In this document: in pieces, positions 1 through 8,378 of the stretch | Position numbering within the stretch: position 1 is the stretch's first letter | Layout: the number at the start of each line of letters is the position of its first letter | Program-made: the position numbers and the translations under genes | IMG/VR virus record: IMGVR_UViG_3300042897_000742 | Location: 1 to 64,000 of that record | From: a virus | Length of the DNA stretch: 64,000 nt | Direction: 5' to 3' (one strand) | Notes under the pieces: model-generated | Database searches by the model: none | What the model saw: only the letters and a program-made list of their open reading frames with translations | What the model was told of the DNA's origin: nothing

Positions 1-2
1 AG

Positions 3-134
3 ACAATCGCAGAAGGAACTATGGCTCCTAAGATCGCGGTTAAATCTAGATTCGACTTAGTAGACGCTGGATTCCACCCACAAACTATGTACTATGTATT
101 GAACTTCAACTTCAACGGAGTTGATATTATCTAA
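3..134 (+). CDS. 3' end of an unidentified gene (partial)
   Basis: An open frame enters from the left edge and ends at the TAA at 132-134, giving the last 43 residues of a protein that ends FNFNGVDII. It is followed 22 bases later by a strong terminator. Its place next to virion-like genes suggests a structural protein, but the fragment is too short to recognise, so no function is assigned. Confidence 0.6.
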   Translation, partial: TIAEGTMAPKIAVKSRFDLVDAGFHPQTMYYVLNFNFNGVDII

Positions 135-156
135 TCAATAGTAATCATACTGTTTG

Positions 157-188
157 AAAAGGTCCGCTTCGGCGGACCTTTTTTTTTC
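157..188 (+). terminator. Rho-independent terminator
   Basis: A 7-bp stem GGTCCGC/GCGGACC closes a TTCG tetraloop and is followed by nine T. It ends the operon that enters from the left. Confidence 0.92.
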
Positions 189-192
189 TTAA

Positions 193-207
193 TATATAAA
201 ACAAAAA
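193..207 (+). promoter_or_regulatory. late-type promoter box TATATAAA
   Basis: TATATAAA followed by an A-rich run lies 22 bases before the next start codon and directly after a terminator. The same box, in the forms TATATAAA or CATATAAAAATAAA, recurs 14-36 bases before many genes in this window. It resembles the T4 late promoter TATAAATA, read by a small phage sigma factor. Promoter function is inferred. Confidence 0.55.
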
Positions 208-214
208 TAACAAT

Positions 215-463
215 ATGTCACAAGGAGTTTACCGCGCAGCTGTTCTTTATAATTTTAGCCAAGATAAATACATTGCAATAGATCCTGGTACCATCGGTGG
301 TGATCCTTCAGCGGTTACTTGGACATGGGTTATTAATCCTAATGATGCGACTAAATGGGTTAATATTGTTGAGCTTCAATACTATTTAACCGATACACCA
401 ATTGGCGATCCTACCATTAACCCATATCCTTGGGAAATTCAATGGTTATACTTTGCGGCATAA
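215..463 (+). CDS. small hypothetical (probable virion) protein
   Basis: This 82-residue protein has no signal peptide or membrane segment and is rich in W, Y and P, as beta-structured virion proteins often are. Its N-terminal stretch (RAAVLYNFSQDKYIAIDPG, then TWTWVINPND) resembles residues ~112-145 of the next gene (TAVLFSYDVGAYIYVYNPGD, then TWIAEFVND). The two may therefore share a small beta domain. It has its own late-type box upstream. Function unknown. Confidence 0.6.
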   Translation: MSQGVYRAAVLYNFSQDKYIAIDPGTIGGDPSAVTWTWVINPNDATKWVNIVELQYYLTDTPIGDPTINPYPWEIQWLYFAA

Positions 464-492
464 TTACATCTAAAATTTTTAGGCTCAAAAGA

Positions 493-506
493 TATATAAA
501 AATAAA
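493..506 (+). promoter_or_regulatory. late-type promoter box
   Basis: TATATAAAAATAAA lies 23 bases before the ATG at 516. Confidence 0.5.
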
Positions 507-515
507 AATTGAGCT

Positions 516-1667
516 ATGGCATTATCAAGAGCAGCCGTAATTAAAGCACTAGATGCTGGTAGATGGCTAAAAGTAGAAAACACCGAGTTAGGAGTTAGAG
601 CCGATACTATCGATTTATCTTCTACTAAGTATGCAACTAGATACACAAATCTTAATACACTAGATGCACAGATACCTTCAACTAACTGGTATCCTAATCA
701 GTGGGGTGATGAAAATAAAACCATGTTTGATGCAGCCTATGGGTATGAAATCAAAGATAAGTTCTTTTCTGACTCTCCTATACCAACTGATTTTGGAGGT
801 TCTCCAACCCCAAATGTTGCAGGTGGTCAAAAATCAGGTAACGTATTAGATAGAACTGCGGTTCTCTTTTCATATGATGTTGGAGCATACATTTATGTTT
901 ATAATCCTGGTGATGCACCAGCTACTTGGATTGCTGAATTTGTAAATGATGCATGGGCAGCTACACGATTTGATAACTTAGTACAAGTAGGTACATGGCT
1001 GACTGCTACTCCATTTGGACAAGTTCCTAATGGATATGGTATTCAGCAGTATACATTTACCAAGGCTCCGGCCACGGCATTTCCATTCCAGGCAATTATC
1101 CCCAATATCGGTACCAGTTCAATTATAAGAGCATATGTTCCCTACTCAAATCAAGCTGCGGCATATCTTCTAATTGATAATCCTGGAGATCCTATTGTTG
1201 ATATGACATTCCAATATGTACCAACTCCTCAACAGGGTACCAGATTCCAAGATCTTAATGACTTTAAGGATATTGTTGATCAGAGACCTGATTTCTTTGG
1301 TACAACTTTCGTAGAAGGTTGGGAAGTTCCACAGTTCTACTTTACACAAACTGAAAAAGATCCTCCAGGGGATCCTATTAGAGATTTCTTTGAAAATAAT
1401 CCCTGTGGTCAAGTTAAGGAAGCAGGTAAATATCCTAATACATATGAGCAGATCTTAGCCACTGCGGCGAAATACTGTGGTGATTGGAGATCATTCTATT
1501 CCACTATGTGGTTTAAAGTATTTCAAGGTAATATGTGGGGTTGGGCAGACCCTGACTGTTTTATAAAATGGTTTGAAGGGCAAGACAAGATGGAATTCGA
1601 GAATTGGTTATATAAGCTTTGGAGTGCAACCGCATGTGGGGAAGGAGAGTTCCCTGCTGAAGGCTAA
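516..1667 (+). CDS. hypothetical virion-type protein
   Basis: This 383-residue protein has no recognised family. Aromatic-rich beta-strand segments dominate residues 1-290, including two similar stretches (AVLFSYDVGAYIYVYNPGD near 113 and IIRAYVPYSNQAAAYLLIDNPGD near 203). That pattern suggests a repeated beta-sandwich unit also present in the 82-residue gene just before it. The last ~80 residues look alpha-helical with several W and C residues. It stands alone between a late-type box and a strong terminator. A structural role is inferred from context and composition only. Confidence 0.6.
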   Translation: MALSRAAVIKALDAGRWLKVENTELGVRADTIDLSSTKYATRYTNLNTLDAQIPSTNWYPNQWGDENKTMFDAAYGYEIKDKFFSDSPIPTDFGGSPTPNVAGGQKSGNVLDRTAVLFSYDVGAYIYVYNPGDAPATWIAEFVNDAWAATRFDNLVQVGTWLTATPFGQVPNGYGIQQYTFTKAPATAFPFQAIIPNIGTSSIIRAYVPYSNQAAAYLLIDNPGDPIVDMTFQYVPTPQQGTRFQDLNDFKDIVDQRPDFFGTTFVEGWEVPQFYFTQTEKDPPGDPIRDFFENNPCGQVKEAGKYPNTYEQILATAAKYCGDWRSFYSTMWFKVFQGNMWGWADPDCFIKWFEGQDKMEFENWLYKLWSATACGEGEFPAEG

Positions 1668-1689
1668 ATTCAAATAAATACTAAATGAA

Positions 1690-1718
1690 AAAGGTTCGCT
1701 TAGGCGAACCTTTTTTTT
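1690..1718 (+). terminator. Rho-independent terminator
   Basis: A 7-bp stem GGTTCGC/GCGAACC with loop TTAG is followed by eight T. Confidence 0.92.
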
Positions 1719-1734
1719 GCTCTAGGGTCTGGAA

Positions 1735-1742
1735 TATATAAA
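1735..1742 (+). promoter_or_regulatory. late-type promoter box
   Basis: TATATAAA directly follows a terminator and lies 29 bases before the ATG at 1764. Confidence 0.5.
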
Positions 1743-1763
1743 TTACTAAAAAAATAATAAGAA

Positions 1764-2807
1764 ATGAAAGAACTTGTCAATTTTGAACACTTCAGAATAA
1801 TTAGAGAAGCCGAAATTAAATTAGAGGCTCATCTTGACCGTGTAGTTGAACAGGCGATAAATGAAGCTGCGCCTAAACCTGCACAAACTAGAGCAGGTGC
1901 CCTTTTTCAAAATCCTGTTAAATTTTTAAAGATTAAGAACAATGCAAAGAAGTACCAACAGGCGCTAGTACAAAAGGCTCTTAATAATGTAGACTATGAA
2001 AAGAAGGTACAGGCATCTGGTGGAGAAGTAGATGCAGATAAAAAGGAGGTTCTTAGACAGGCTAATGCTGCAAAGAACCAGGCACTTACCGATAAGGCCA
2101 GCGCTATTTCTGACCGTATGAATACTCTTGCAACGAGTCCAGGTTTACAGGCCGTTAAATCTCTTGCTATTTCAAAAGCTAAAGTTGCCGCTGCTGAAAC
2201 TGCTCTTAAAGCTGCTGATGCCGAAGAAACTAAACAACTTAAGATTCAAATAAAGAAACTTAATGCACAAGCTGCTAAGGCAGAACAGACTATTAAGGAT
2301 TATGAAAAGGCCGGAGAACCTAAAGCAGAAGAACCACAGGCTCAAGAGAAACCACAGCAGCAAGAAATGCCTAAAGTAAAGGATAATAAACCTGCAGCTG
2401 AGACTAAGCCCGAAGGTGAAACTAAACCCGAAGGTGAAACTAAACCTGCAGCTGAAACTAAGCCCGAAGGTGAAGATAATACTGAAAAGATAAACGCTAT
2501 AGATGCTAAGATTGATGGTTTAAAAAATAATAAAAAGACTAAAGAAGACCAGCTTAATTCAAAAAATCATCCTGATGTTTTAGCTATTGAAAGACAAATT
2601 AAAGCGGAAGAATTAGAAAAAGCAAAATTAGGTGGTAATTCTGATGATATTGCCGCTGCACAATCTGCTCTTAATGTTGCACAAGATGATCTAAAGGCAG
2701 CCGTTGATGCTGAAAAGGAAGGTACACCGCAAAACAATTCATATGAATATGTTGGTGAATCTTTTACTGATAAATTTAGAAGATTAAGTAAAAATGTAAA
2801 TGTATAA
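1764..2807 (+). CDS. coiled-coil, Ala/Glu/Lys-rich protein with capsid-targeting-like N-terminus
   Basis: This 347-residue, highly charged protein is nearly all helix. It has long Ala/Lys/Glu coiled coils (residues ~45-190 and ~235-325) and a low-complexity hinge of KPEGET/KPAAET repeats (~205-235). The N-terminus MKELVNFEHFRIIREAEI fits the MKxxxxFExFxxxxE|A pattern shared by eleven other proteins here and by T4 internal head proteins, where the prohead protease cuts after Glu. Composition and position suit a prohead core (scaffold) or internal protein. It overlaps the next gene by 8 bases. The role is inferred. Confidence 0.6.
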   Translation: MKELVNFEHFRIIREAEIKLEAHLDRVVEQAINEAAPKPAQTRAGALFQNPVKFLKIKNNAKKYQQALVQKALNNVDYEKKVQASGGEVDADKKEVLRQANAAKNQALTDKASAISDRMNTLATSPGLQAVKSLAISKAKVAAAETALKAADAEETKQLKIQIKKLNAQAAKAEQTIKDYEKAGEPKAEEPQAQEKPQQQEMPKVKDNKPAAETKPEGETKPEGETKPAAETKPEGEDNTEKINAIDAKIDGLKNNKKTKEDQLNSKNHPDVLAIERQIKAEELEKAKLGGNSDDIAAAQSALNVAQDDLKAAVDAEKEGTPQNNSYEYVGESFTDKFRRLSKNVNV

Positions 2808-3291
2808 AGTTCGTAAAATAAACTTTGGATGGTATAGAAGGCGGCATGGTATTCTTTTAGAGAACCTGCCGCCTTCAAAGCAACGATTCATGGTAGAGAA
2901 TGACTATCTTAAGTGGTTGGATCCAGATCCACAAACATATGAGATCATATTTAAGGTTGAGGATATGAATGATCATGAAAAAAATCCTAATAAGATTCTT
3001 TGGAATCCCTTTAGAGAAACTTTTACTACAATAAAGGAGGTTGAGGCGGACTCTAATGTTATAGATTGGAACTGTGCAATTTGTAGTACAGACATTAAGG
3101 CAAGAATGGATTCAAAGAAGATTGAGAACTTTGTATGTAATAAATGTTCTGAGGCTCATAACTCACGGAATAAAAGAGTTGATCAAAGAGTAATAGATTC
3201 ATCTGTTAACTTTACTAAACACTGTAAATCTCTTCTAAAAGGTGAACAAAGGGAGTTTATAACACATATTAGAAGATCATTTAAAGGTTAA
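2800..3291 (+). CDS. zinc-ribbon-like hypothetical protein
   Basis: This 163-residue protein has two CxxC pairs near residues 91-120 (CAIC and CNKC), which would make a four-Cys zinc ribbon. The rest is charged and unrecognised. Its ATG overlaps the previous stop, so the two are probably co-translated. Its 3' end overlaps the 3' end of the convergent minus-strand gene by about 15 bases. T4-like phages often encode small zinc-ribbon proteins, but no specific partner can be named. Confidence 0.6.
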   Translation: MYKVRKINFGWYRRRHGILLENLPPSKQRFMVENDYLKWLDPDPQTYEIIFKVEDMNDHEKNPNKILWNPFRETFTTIKEVEADSNVIDWNCAICSTDIKARMDSKKIENFVCNKCSEAHNSRNKRVDQRVIDSSVNFTKHCKSLLKGEQREFITHIRRSFKG

Positions 3292-4089
3292 TGCTTTTTC
3301 AATTGTAATCTTTGGCCAAACAGTTAATAGACTTCTAGGAGAAGCATTATAAACTTCAATACCTTTTGTTTTAAGTAGATCTGCAAGTACTCTAAATCCT
3401 GGTACAAACTGATCTCTATAAATATCATCACCAGTTACAGGTACTGGGTATCCATCATGATGATGTCCTCTTCTTCCATCATTACCCATATCATATCCTA
3501 ATAAAATAATTCTTTTTGCTCCTAAATGATATGCAAGATTAATTGCAGCATAACCACTATTATTTCCATGAGAAAGAGTATCTTTTGATTCTTCTAAACC
3601 AAATTTATTTCCTCTTCTTAAAATCTTAATATCTCCTACATATGATGGATGATCTCTTATAGTATATTTAGGCCCTTTGAAATTATCAATTTCATTTTTC
3701 ATCCATGAATATACACGTGAGTCTGTCCAATAAAGTATGTTAGCCTGAGGAAAAGATAATAGAGATTTATTAATTGCAATAGTTTTTTTACCATAGAGAG
3801 CATTCCAATTAAAGTCCATAAGTGATGGACCTCCACCAATAATAAAAACAGTTTCTCCTGCCAAGATAGGATCAACTTTACTTATTGGTCTTTTTGTAGC
3901 TTCTCCTGTTGTAGTAATGCTAAGATTTCTTCTCTGTACGATTGGTACATTATCATTACTTATAGTTATTCTACCTATCCTATCATCAGAAGATCCCTTT
4001 TTTACCACGGTTGGTGGTAATCCTTTATTCTCTTTAATTACCGGGACTCTTCTATCATTCCCTAGTATTTTTCGTACTCTTCTTATCAA
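3277..4089 (-). CDS. Maf/DUF115- or GT42-like putative sugar transferase
   Basis: A 270-residue protein and the only convincing minus-strand gene in the window. Residues ~80-260 carry the pattern of the Maf (DUF115) and GT42 sialyltransferase-like fold: a Gly-rich loop IIGGGPSL, then AINKS, then HGNNSGYAAINLA, then IILLGYDMG with a HHHDG segment, and near the C-terminus SPRSLLTVWP. Related enzymes use CMP-linked nonulosonic acids. A paralogous domain opens the protein at 45822, and a CMP-Kdo synthetase-like gene lies at 49143. Enzyme activity is inferred; the ~75-residue N-terminal extension is not recognised. Confidence 0.6.
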   Translation of the reverse strand: MIRRVRKILGNDRRVPVIKENKGLPPTVVKKGSSDDRIGRITISNDNVPIVQRRNLSITTTGEATKRPISKVDPILAGETVFIIGGGPSLMDFNWNALYGKKTIAINKSLLSFPQANILYWTDSRVYSWMKNEIDNFKGPKYTIRDHPSYVGDIKILRRGNKFGLEESKDTLSHGNNSGYAAINLAYHLGAKRIILLGYDMGNDGRRGHHHDGYPVPVTGDDIYRDQFVPGFRVLADLLKTKGIEVYNASPRSLLTVWPKITIEKALTFK

Positions 4090-4141
4090 TGTCTTATTTG
4101 ATTTTTTTATTTATCTCTAGTAAAACTATCCTTTTAGATTG

Positions 4142-4155
4142 CATATAAAAATAAA
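4142..4155 (+). promoter_or_regulatory. late-type promoter box
   Basis: CATATAAAAATAAA lies 26 bases before the clamp-loader start, in the divergent gap with the minus-strand gene. Confidence 0.45.
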
Positions 4156-4167
4156 CTATATCTTATT

Positions 4168-5130
4168 ATGAGAAATGTACAGAATATTCTTTTAACTGAA
4201 AAGTATCGGCCACAAAACCTAGATGATCTTATTACCCCCAAGAGAGTAGGTGATAAGTTATCTAAGGGTGTTTATCAACATCTTCTTTTACATGGTAGTC
4301 CAGGTACAGGAAAAACGTCTGCTGCTAAAGCTTTAGTGAAACATTTTAAGCATCCATATCTTTACATTAATGCATCAACTGATACATCTGTTGATATTGT
4401 AAGAAATAGAATTACTGACTTCTGTGCAAATCGTTCAATTATGGATGAACCTGGTAAACTTAAGGTTATTATCCTAGATGAGATTGATGGAGTATCTGAT
4501 CAATTCTTTAAAGCACTTCGTGCTACTATGGATCAATTTGCATCTAATGCTAGATTTATTGCAACATGTAATTACATCAATAAAGTCCCAGATCCAATTC
4601 AGTCAAGATTTGAAATGATTGATTTTGATTTTACTAAGGAAGAGGAAACCGAAATCATGAAAGGTTACATAATGAGAATACTTCAAATCTGTAAAGAAGA
4701 AGGAATTGGAATTGATAAACATGCAGCCGTTGAATTAGTAAAAAGAAAATTTCCGGATCTTCGTAATATGCTTAATCAATTACAAGGATTTAAGTCTCAA
4801 GGTAAGGAAACTATTACCGTTGAAGATATCAAAAAATTTAGTTCGGTTTATAAAGATGTTTATGATCTGATTATTGATAATACTGACCCGGTAAAAAATT
4901 ACCAATATATGTTATCAAATTATGCAAACAGGGTAGATGATGTACTTTCTTCCCTAGGTGCTGAATTTATTGAATACATACAACAGGAAAGGCCTTCTTA
5001 TATTCAATTCATACCACAAACTATTGTAACGGTTTCAAAGTATCAATCGCAAAGACAACTTGTAATTGATCCTGCTGTATCAATGCTCGCTTGTATTTAT
5101 GAATTGCAATCAATATTAAATGGTGCATAA
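4168..5130 (+). CDS. sliding-clamp loader ATPase (T4 gp44-like)
   Basis: This 320-residue AAA+ protein has the order typical of RFC small subunit/gp44: EKYRPQNLDDL at residues ~11-21, Walker A GSPGTGKT (~43-50), Walker B VIILDEIDG (~98-106) and the SRF sensor segment QSRFEMI (~148). It would load the sliding clamp onto primer ends as part of the phage replisome. In T4 the clamp also activates late transcription, which is relevant to the sigma-like gene at 36520. The length matches gp44 (319 residues). A gp62-like partner and the clamp itself were not found in the window. Confidence 0.9.
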   Translation: MRNVQNILLTEKYRPQNLDDLITPKRVGDKLSKGVYQHLLLHGSPGTGKTSAAKALVKHFKHPYLYINASTDTSVDIVRNRITDFCANRSIMDEPGKLKVIILDEIDGVSDQFFKALRATMDQFASNARFIATCNYINKVPDPIQSRFEMIDFDFTKEEETEIMKGYIMRILQICKEEGIGIDKHAAVELVKRKFPDLRNMLNQLQGFKSQGKETITVEDIKKFSSVYKDVYDLIIDNTDPVKNYQYMLSNYANRVDDVLSSLGAEFIEYIQQERPSYIQFIPQTIVTVSKYQSQRQLVIDPAVSMLACIYELQSILNGA

Positions 5131-5131
5131 T

Positions 5132-5296
5132 ATGTCAGACAATTTTCTAAATGAATTAATTAAAAGATATCCTAATCATTTTGCATTAGGTGAAGCAGTA
5201 AAAAGATTTTGGGAGTTTAAGAGAGAAAGACCTAATCAATCGCAAGAACAGATTGAAGAAGAGTTTTTTATTATAAACTTTCAGTTTAATCCTTGA
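5132..5296 (+). CDS. small hypothetical protein (54 aa)
   Basis: An ATG begins one base after the clamp-loader stop, and the frame runs 54 codons to the TGA at 5294-5296. The product is helical and charged (LNELIKRYP, AVKRFWEFKRERP) and resembles no family I can name. The tight spacing suggests translation coupled to the clamp loader. It is far shorter than T4 gp62, so I do not equate the two. Confidence 0.5.
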   Translation: MSDNFLNELIKRYPNHFALGEAVKRFWEFKRERPNQSQEQIEEEFFIINFQFNP

Positions 5297-5327
5297 CCTG
5301 TTATTATTAAATAAATTACTATAATAG

Positions 5328-6542
5328 ATGAAAAAAACAGGTAGACACACATTTGTTGTGGATGGAAATTATTTTCTGTTCAGAACATTATATGTCTTGC
5401 CTCGTCTAGGTAAGTCTAAAGAATTACTAGGTTCTTCCGAAGAGTCGCAATCCTTTATGACAAAGCTCGCAACTGACTTTGCATATCAGGTTAGATTATT
5501 TGAAGGTCTTATTGATAAAATTGTATGGACGGTAGATTCACGTTCATGGCGTAAAGACTTTTACCCAGAGGCAGACTATAAAGGAAATCGTAAACAGGAT
5601 TCCACTATTAACTGGGAAAACTTTTCTAAAGTATCAGAAGACTTTATTGCTCTCTTGGTTCGTCAGGGTGTTATTGTTTCCAAAATTGATGGTGCTGAAG
5701 GTGATGATTTAATGTATGCATGGAATACAGAATCATTGGCTAATAACAAATCAGTAATTATGTTTACTGGTGACCGTGATCTTGTTCAATTGGTTTGTAA
5801 AAATCAAGATACACATACTATCTTATTTTCACCAGCACATAAAAAACTTTATACATATCAAGGATTTTCTGAATGGATGAATTCTGAACAAGAAGAAACT
5901 TCATCTGATATTTTTGATCTTATGAAGGTTTCTGTTTCTCCGGAAAACCAGGCAAAGAAATTATTACAGGTTTTGGTAAAAAAGAAAAAGGTCGATATCA
6001 TAGAGGTTGATCCGGAGGAGTTTCGTTTTAGAAAGGTTCTTACTGGTGACGCCGGTGATAATGTTACACCTGCGTATTGGTATGTATCTAAGGATCGTCG
6101 TTATGGAATTAGTGAAAAGAAAGCAGAGGAGATTGTTTCTGAATTCAAATTAAAACATGGTGTACTTTCACATATGTATCTTTATAATGATGAGCTTATT
6201 ACCGATCTTGCCAATATCACTATTAGGGTTATGAAGGCTAAACATATGAGCAGAGAACAGATCATCTCCAATATTAAGTCTAATGTAAATCTTATGGTTC
6301 TTTCTGCTGAGTCAATACCAGAAGGTATCCTAGACGAAATGTTTCGCTCTATAGAATCAAAAATTAATCTTAATGTTTTAAAGATTAATGGAGTTTCTTC
6401 AATGAAAGCTATCTTAGAAAACAGTTCATATAAAACAGAAGATACTTCAATCGCAGTTTCATCAAAGATCTTTAAGGACGATGAAGATGACTCTGACTTT
6501 TCATTTATAACAGATCGTAAACAAAAAGGAAAGATTTTTTAA
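5328..6542 (+). CDS. rnh: 5'-3' exonuclease of the FEN/PIN family (T4 RNase H-like)
   Basis: This 404-residue protein has the acidic motifs of the FEN-1/T4 RNase H nuclease fold in order: VDGNYFLFR (~11-19), SRSWRKDFYP...YKGNR (~82-98), AEGDDLMYAW (~124-133), TGDRDLVQLV (~149-158) and TGDAGDNVTP (~239-248). These supply the Asp ligands for two metal ions. It would remove RNA primers from lagging-strand fragments. It is about 100 residues longer than T4 RNase H, the extra being an insertion near 190-225 and a low-complexity acidic tail. It follows the clamp loader closely. Confidence 0.85.
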   Translation: MKKTGRHTFVVDGNYFLFRTLYVLPRLGKSKELLGSSEESQSFMTKLATDFAYQVRLFEGLIDKIVWTVDSRSWRKDFYPEADYKGNRKQDSTINWENFSKVSEDFIALLVRQGVIVSKIDGAEGDDLMYAWNTESLANNKSVIMFTGDRDLVQLVCKNQDTHTILFSPAHKKLYTYQGFSEWMNSEQEETSSDIFDLMKVSVSPENQAKKLLQVLVKKKKVDIIEVDPEEFRFRKVLTGDAGDNVTPAYWYVSKDRRYGISEKKAEEIVSEFKLKHGVLSHMYLYNDELITDLANITIRVMKAKHMSREQIISNIKSNVNLMVLSAESIPEGILDEMFRSIESKINLNVLKINGVSSMKAILENSSYKTEDTSIAVSSKIFKDDEDDSDFSFITDRKQKGKIF

Positions 6543-6543
6543 T

Positions 6544-6834
6544 ATGACACCAAGAATGGAAAAGAAAATAGAAGAGGCAATGATGGAATGTTATCGTCGT
6601 CTTTTTAAGGAATCAACCCCGAGTGGTGACTTTGACTATTTAGTTGAAACTGCTATTATCAATGATAGAGGTCAGAAAGAAATTCCTTTCATGGATTATG
6701 AATTGGATGAGAGTAAATGGGATCCTATCTTTAAAGAAATTTATAAGGAGTATAAGATTCCAACTTATCTTAGACAGTCATTCAAAACTTCTATTGTTTT
6801 AGGATGTTCACCTAAAACAAAAATAGGTGTTTAG
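6544..6834 (+). CDS. hypothetical protein in the T4 dsbA/33 position
   Basis: This 96-residue protein starts 1 base after the nuclease stop and is helical and charged, with no recognised motif. In T4 the genes after rnh are dsbA, 33, 59 and 32, so this and the next two genes could be functional counterparts of that group. That is suggested by gene order only and not by sequence. Function is not assigned. Confidence 0.55.
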   Translation: MTPRMEKKIEEAMMECYRRLFKESTPSGDFDYLVETAIINDRGQKEIPFMDYELDESKWDPIFKEIYKEYKIPTYLRQSFKTSIVLGCSPKTKIGV

Positions 6835-6853
6835 CTTATAATAAAAAAGGAGT

Positions 6854-7270
6854 ATGCAATTATTTGACTACATAAAGGTTTTATTTGGAAAGGATGCACA
6901 ATGGGATAAAGTATCAAGTTATGATAAATCTCGCAATTCATTTATGACTAATCGTTTTATGAGTATTAAGTTTCCTATTCAGGCAAACCTTTTTAATACT
7001 CTTAAAATTGATCCAGTAGGACAAGCAGAAGCATGGAGAATGGTTGCTTCAAAATTTAATAAAGTTCCAGGCTTTATTTACACAAAGGTAAAGAAACAAG
7101 AAAAAGAAAAGCAATGGACACCAGATCCTAAAGCAGTAGAACTTTATATGAAATTTAATGAAATTGGTCATAGAGAGTTTAAAGAATGCCTAAAATATAA
7201 CCCATCAGAAGTCCGAACCGCGATAGATATATTAGAAAAACAGATGGGAAATGATGTTAATCGACAATAA
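6854..7270 (+). CDS. hypothetical protein
   Basis: This 138-residue soluble protein starts after a clear Shine-Dalgarno-like GGAG four bases upstream, unusual in this window. The sequence includes a Trp-rich segment around residues 15-60 and a basic stretch KVKKQEKEKQW. It overlaps the next gene by about 20 bases. Its place in the rnh cluster points to replication or late transcription, but no family is recognised. Confidence 0.55.
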   Translation: MQLFDYIKVLFGKDAQWDKVSSYDKSRNSFMTNRFMSIKFPIQANLFNTLKIDPVGQAEAWRMVASKFNKVPGFIYTKVKKQEKEKQWTPDPKAVELYMKFNEIGHREFKECLKYNPSEVRTAIDILEKQMGNDVNRQ

Positions 7271-7922
7271 GTTTGAGTTAGGTATTCCAACTCACATTTA
7301 CTTTACTCTTTATAAGTTTGATCACATTGATAGTATTATCATTTCAAGAGTTATAAAAGAGTGTAAAAACTGGAATGAATCCGGTGATGAAAATCTATTC
7401 ACCGTTGATGTGGAGTCTTTTAAGTCTGCTATTAAGGGCAATAAGAGACTAAACATGGAGATTACCAAGGCCGAGGCGGATGGCCTATTTTCTATGCCTG
7501 GTAATAAACCAAATTCGGTTACCTTTCTCTGGTCAATAATGGACCGTTTGGAAAATCTTGAATGGATGACATTCAGTATTTCTTATGATAAGAAATTTTC
7601 CAGAGTAGTAAGAATTGAAAATAAAGATATTATGAGCTTCTATTTCAAAATAGAAGAAGGCATTTTTGATTTAACACAAGTATTTACTAGAAGCCAACTT
7701 GATATCATTAATAAAAAGATAATTGAATACAAGATAATGCCTAATAAGTATTTGGAAAGATCTCCTTACTTTTATATGAAGGCATCTCTTTTATTTGAAA
7801 TTTTAGGTCAACTTGAGATTGACGGTACTCTTAGCACATTTGATCTTCTGGATCATATTGATCAAAAATTAGAAGAAGACGATCCAACACTTATGGTTAA
7901 GACAGACTATACTCCTTATTAA
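7251..7922 (+). CDS. hypothetical protein in the T4 gene 59 position
   Basis: This 223-residue, mostly helical protein is close in length to T4 gp59 helicase loader (217 residues) and lies where gene 59 would be expected. I see no motif proving the match. It begins with two adjacent ATG codons inside the end of the previous gene. The C-terminal part (SPYFYMKASLLFEILGQLEIDG, split here as SPYFYMKASL and LLFEILGQLE) could be a winged-helix-like segment. The helicase-loader role is only a positional guess. Confidence 0.5.
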   Translation: MMLIDNKFELGIPTHIYFTLYKFDHIDSIIISRVIKECKNWNESGDENLFTVDVESFKSAIKGNKRLNMEITKAEADGLFSMPGNKPNSVTFLWSIMDRLENLEWMTFSISYDKKFSRVVRIENKDIMSFYFKIEEGIFDLTQVFTRSQLDIINKKIIEYKIMPNKYLERSPYFYMKASLLFEILGQLEIDGTLSTFDLLDHIDQKLEEDDPTLMVKTDYTPY

Positions 7923-7926
7923 GGAA

Positions 7927-7941
7927 TATATAAACAAAAAG
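7927..7941 (+). promoter_or_regulatory. late-type promoter box
   Basis: TATATAAACAAAAAGG lies 20 bases before the ATG at 7947. Confidence 0.5.
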
Positions 7942-7946
7942 GTCTT

Positions 7947-8375
7947 ATGAAAAGTTTTTTAAGGAGATGTTGCGAGTCTAAGCGCGAATGCGTAACATAC
8001 CTAATAGTATTTTTGTGGTTAGCAGTTGGTATTACCGCAACTTATTTTGAAACGGATTTTACTGCACTAGCAGCATATTTTGTTTCTTTAACTGGTTTTG
8101 TTGCTTCATACATTTTTGGCGAAAGCGTTCGTAAAAGTAAAAATTCTTCAATATTTTTACCTGGCCCTAATAGTAGAAGAGAAGTAATGATGTACATTAC
8201 CATCGGATTATGGTTAGCCGTAGGTTTATGGGTAATCGTAAATGGCGCAGATCTTATTGGAGTAAGTGCATACTTCGCAGCATTAACACCCTTTGTAGGT
8301 TCATATATTTTAGGTGAAACTTTTAAGAAGGAAGTAGTTGAAGTTGAAGAAGAAATAGAACAAATAAATTCTTAA
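7947..8375 (+). CDS. membrane protein with two repeated hairpins
   Basis: This 142-residue protein is an internal duplication. Each half has a polar start, a TM segment with the core LWLAVG, a short acidic loop and a second TM ending FVxSYIxGE (FVASYIFGES near 52-60; FVGSYILGET near 117-126). The four predicted TM segments would insert in the inner membrane, with a charged tail EVEEEIEQ. A holin-like role is possible but unproven. It stands just before the structural block. Confidence 0.6.
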   Translation: MKSFLRRCCESKRECVTYLIVFLWLAVGITATYFETDFTALAAYFVSLTGFVASYIFGESVRKSKNSSIFLPGPNSRREVMMYITIGLWLAVGLWVIVNGADLIGVSAYFAALTPFVGSYILGETFKKEVVEVEEEIEQINS

Positions 8376-8378
8376 TAC

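Noticed and set aside
7251-7922. Firm assignment as T4 gp59 helicase loader
   Set aside because: Size and position fit, but I found no sequence motif that supports it.
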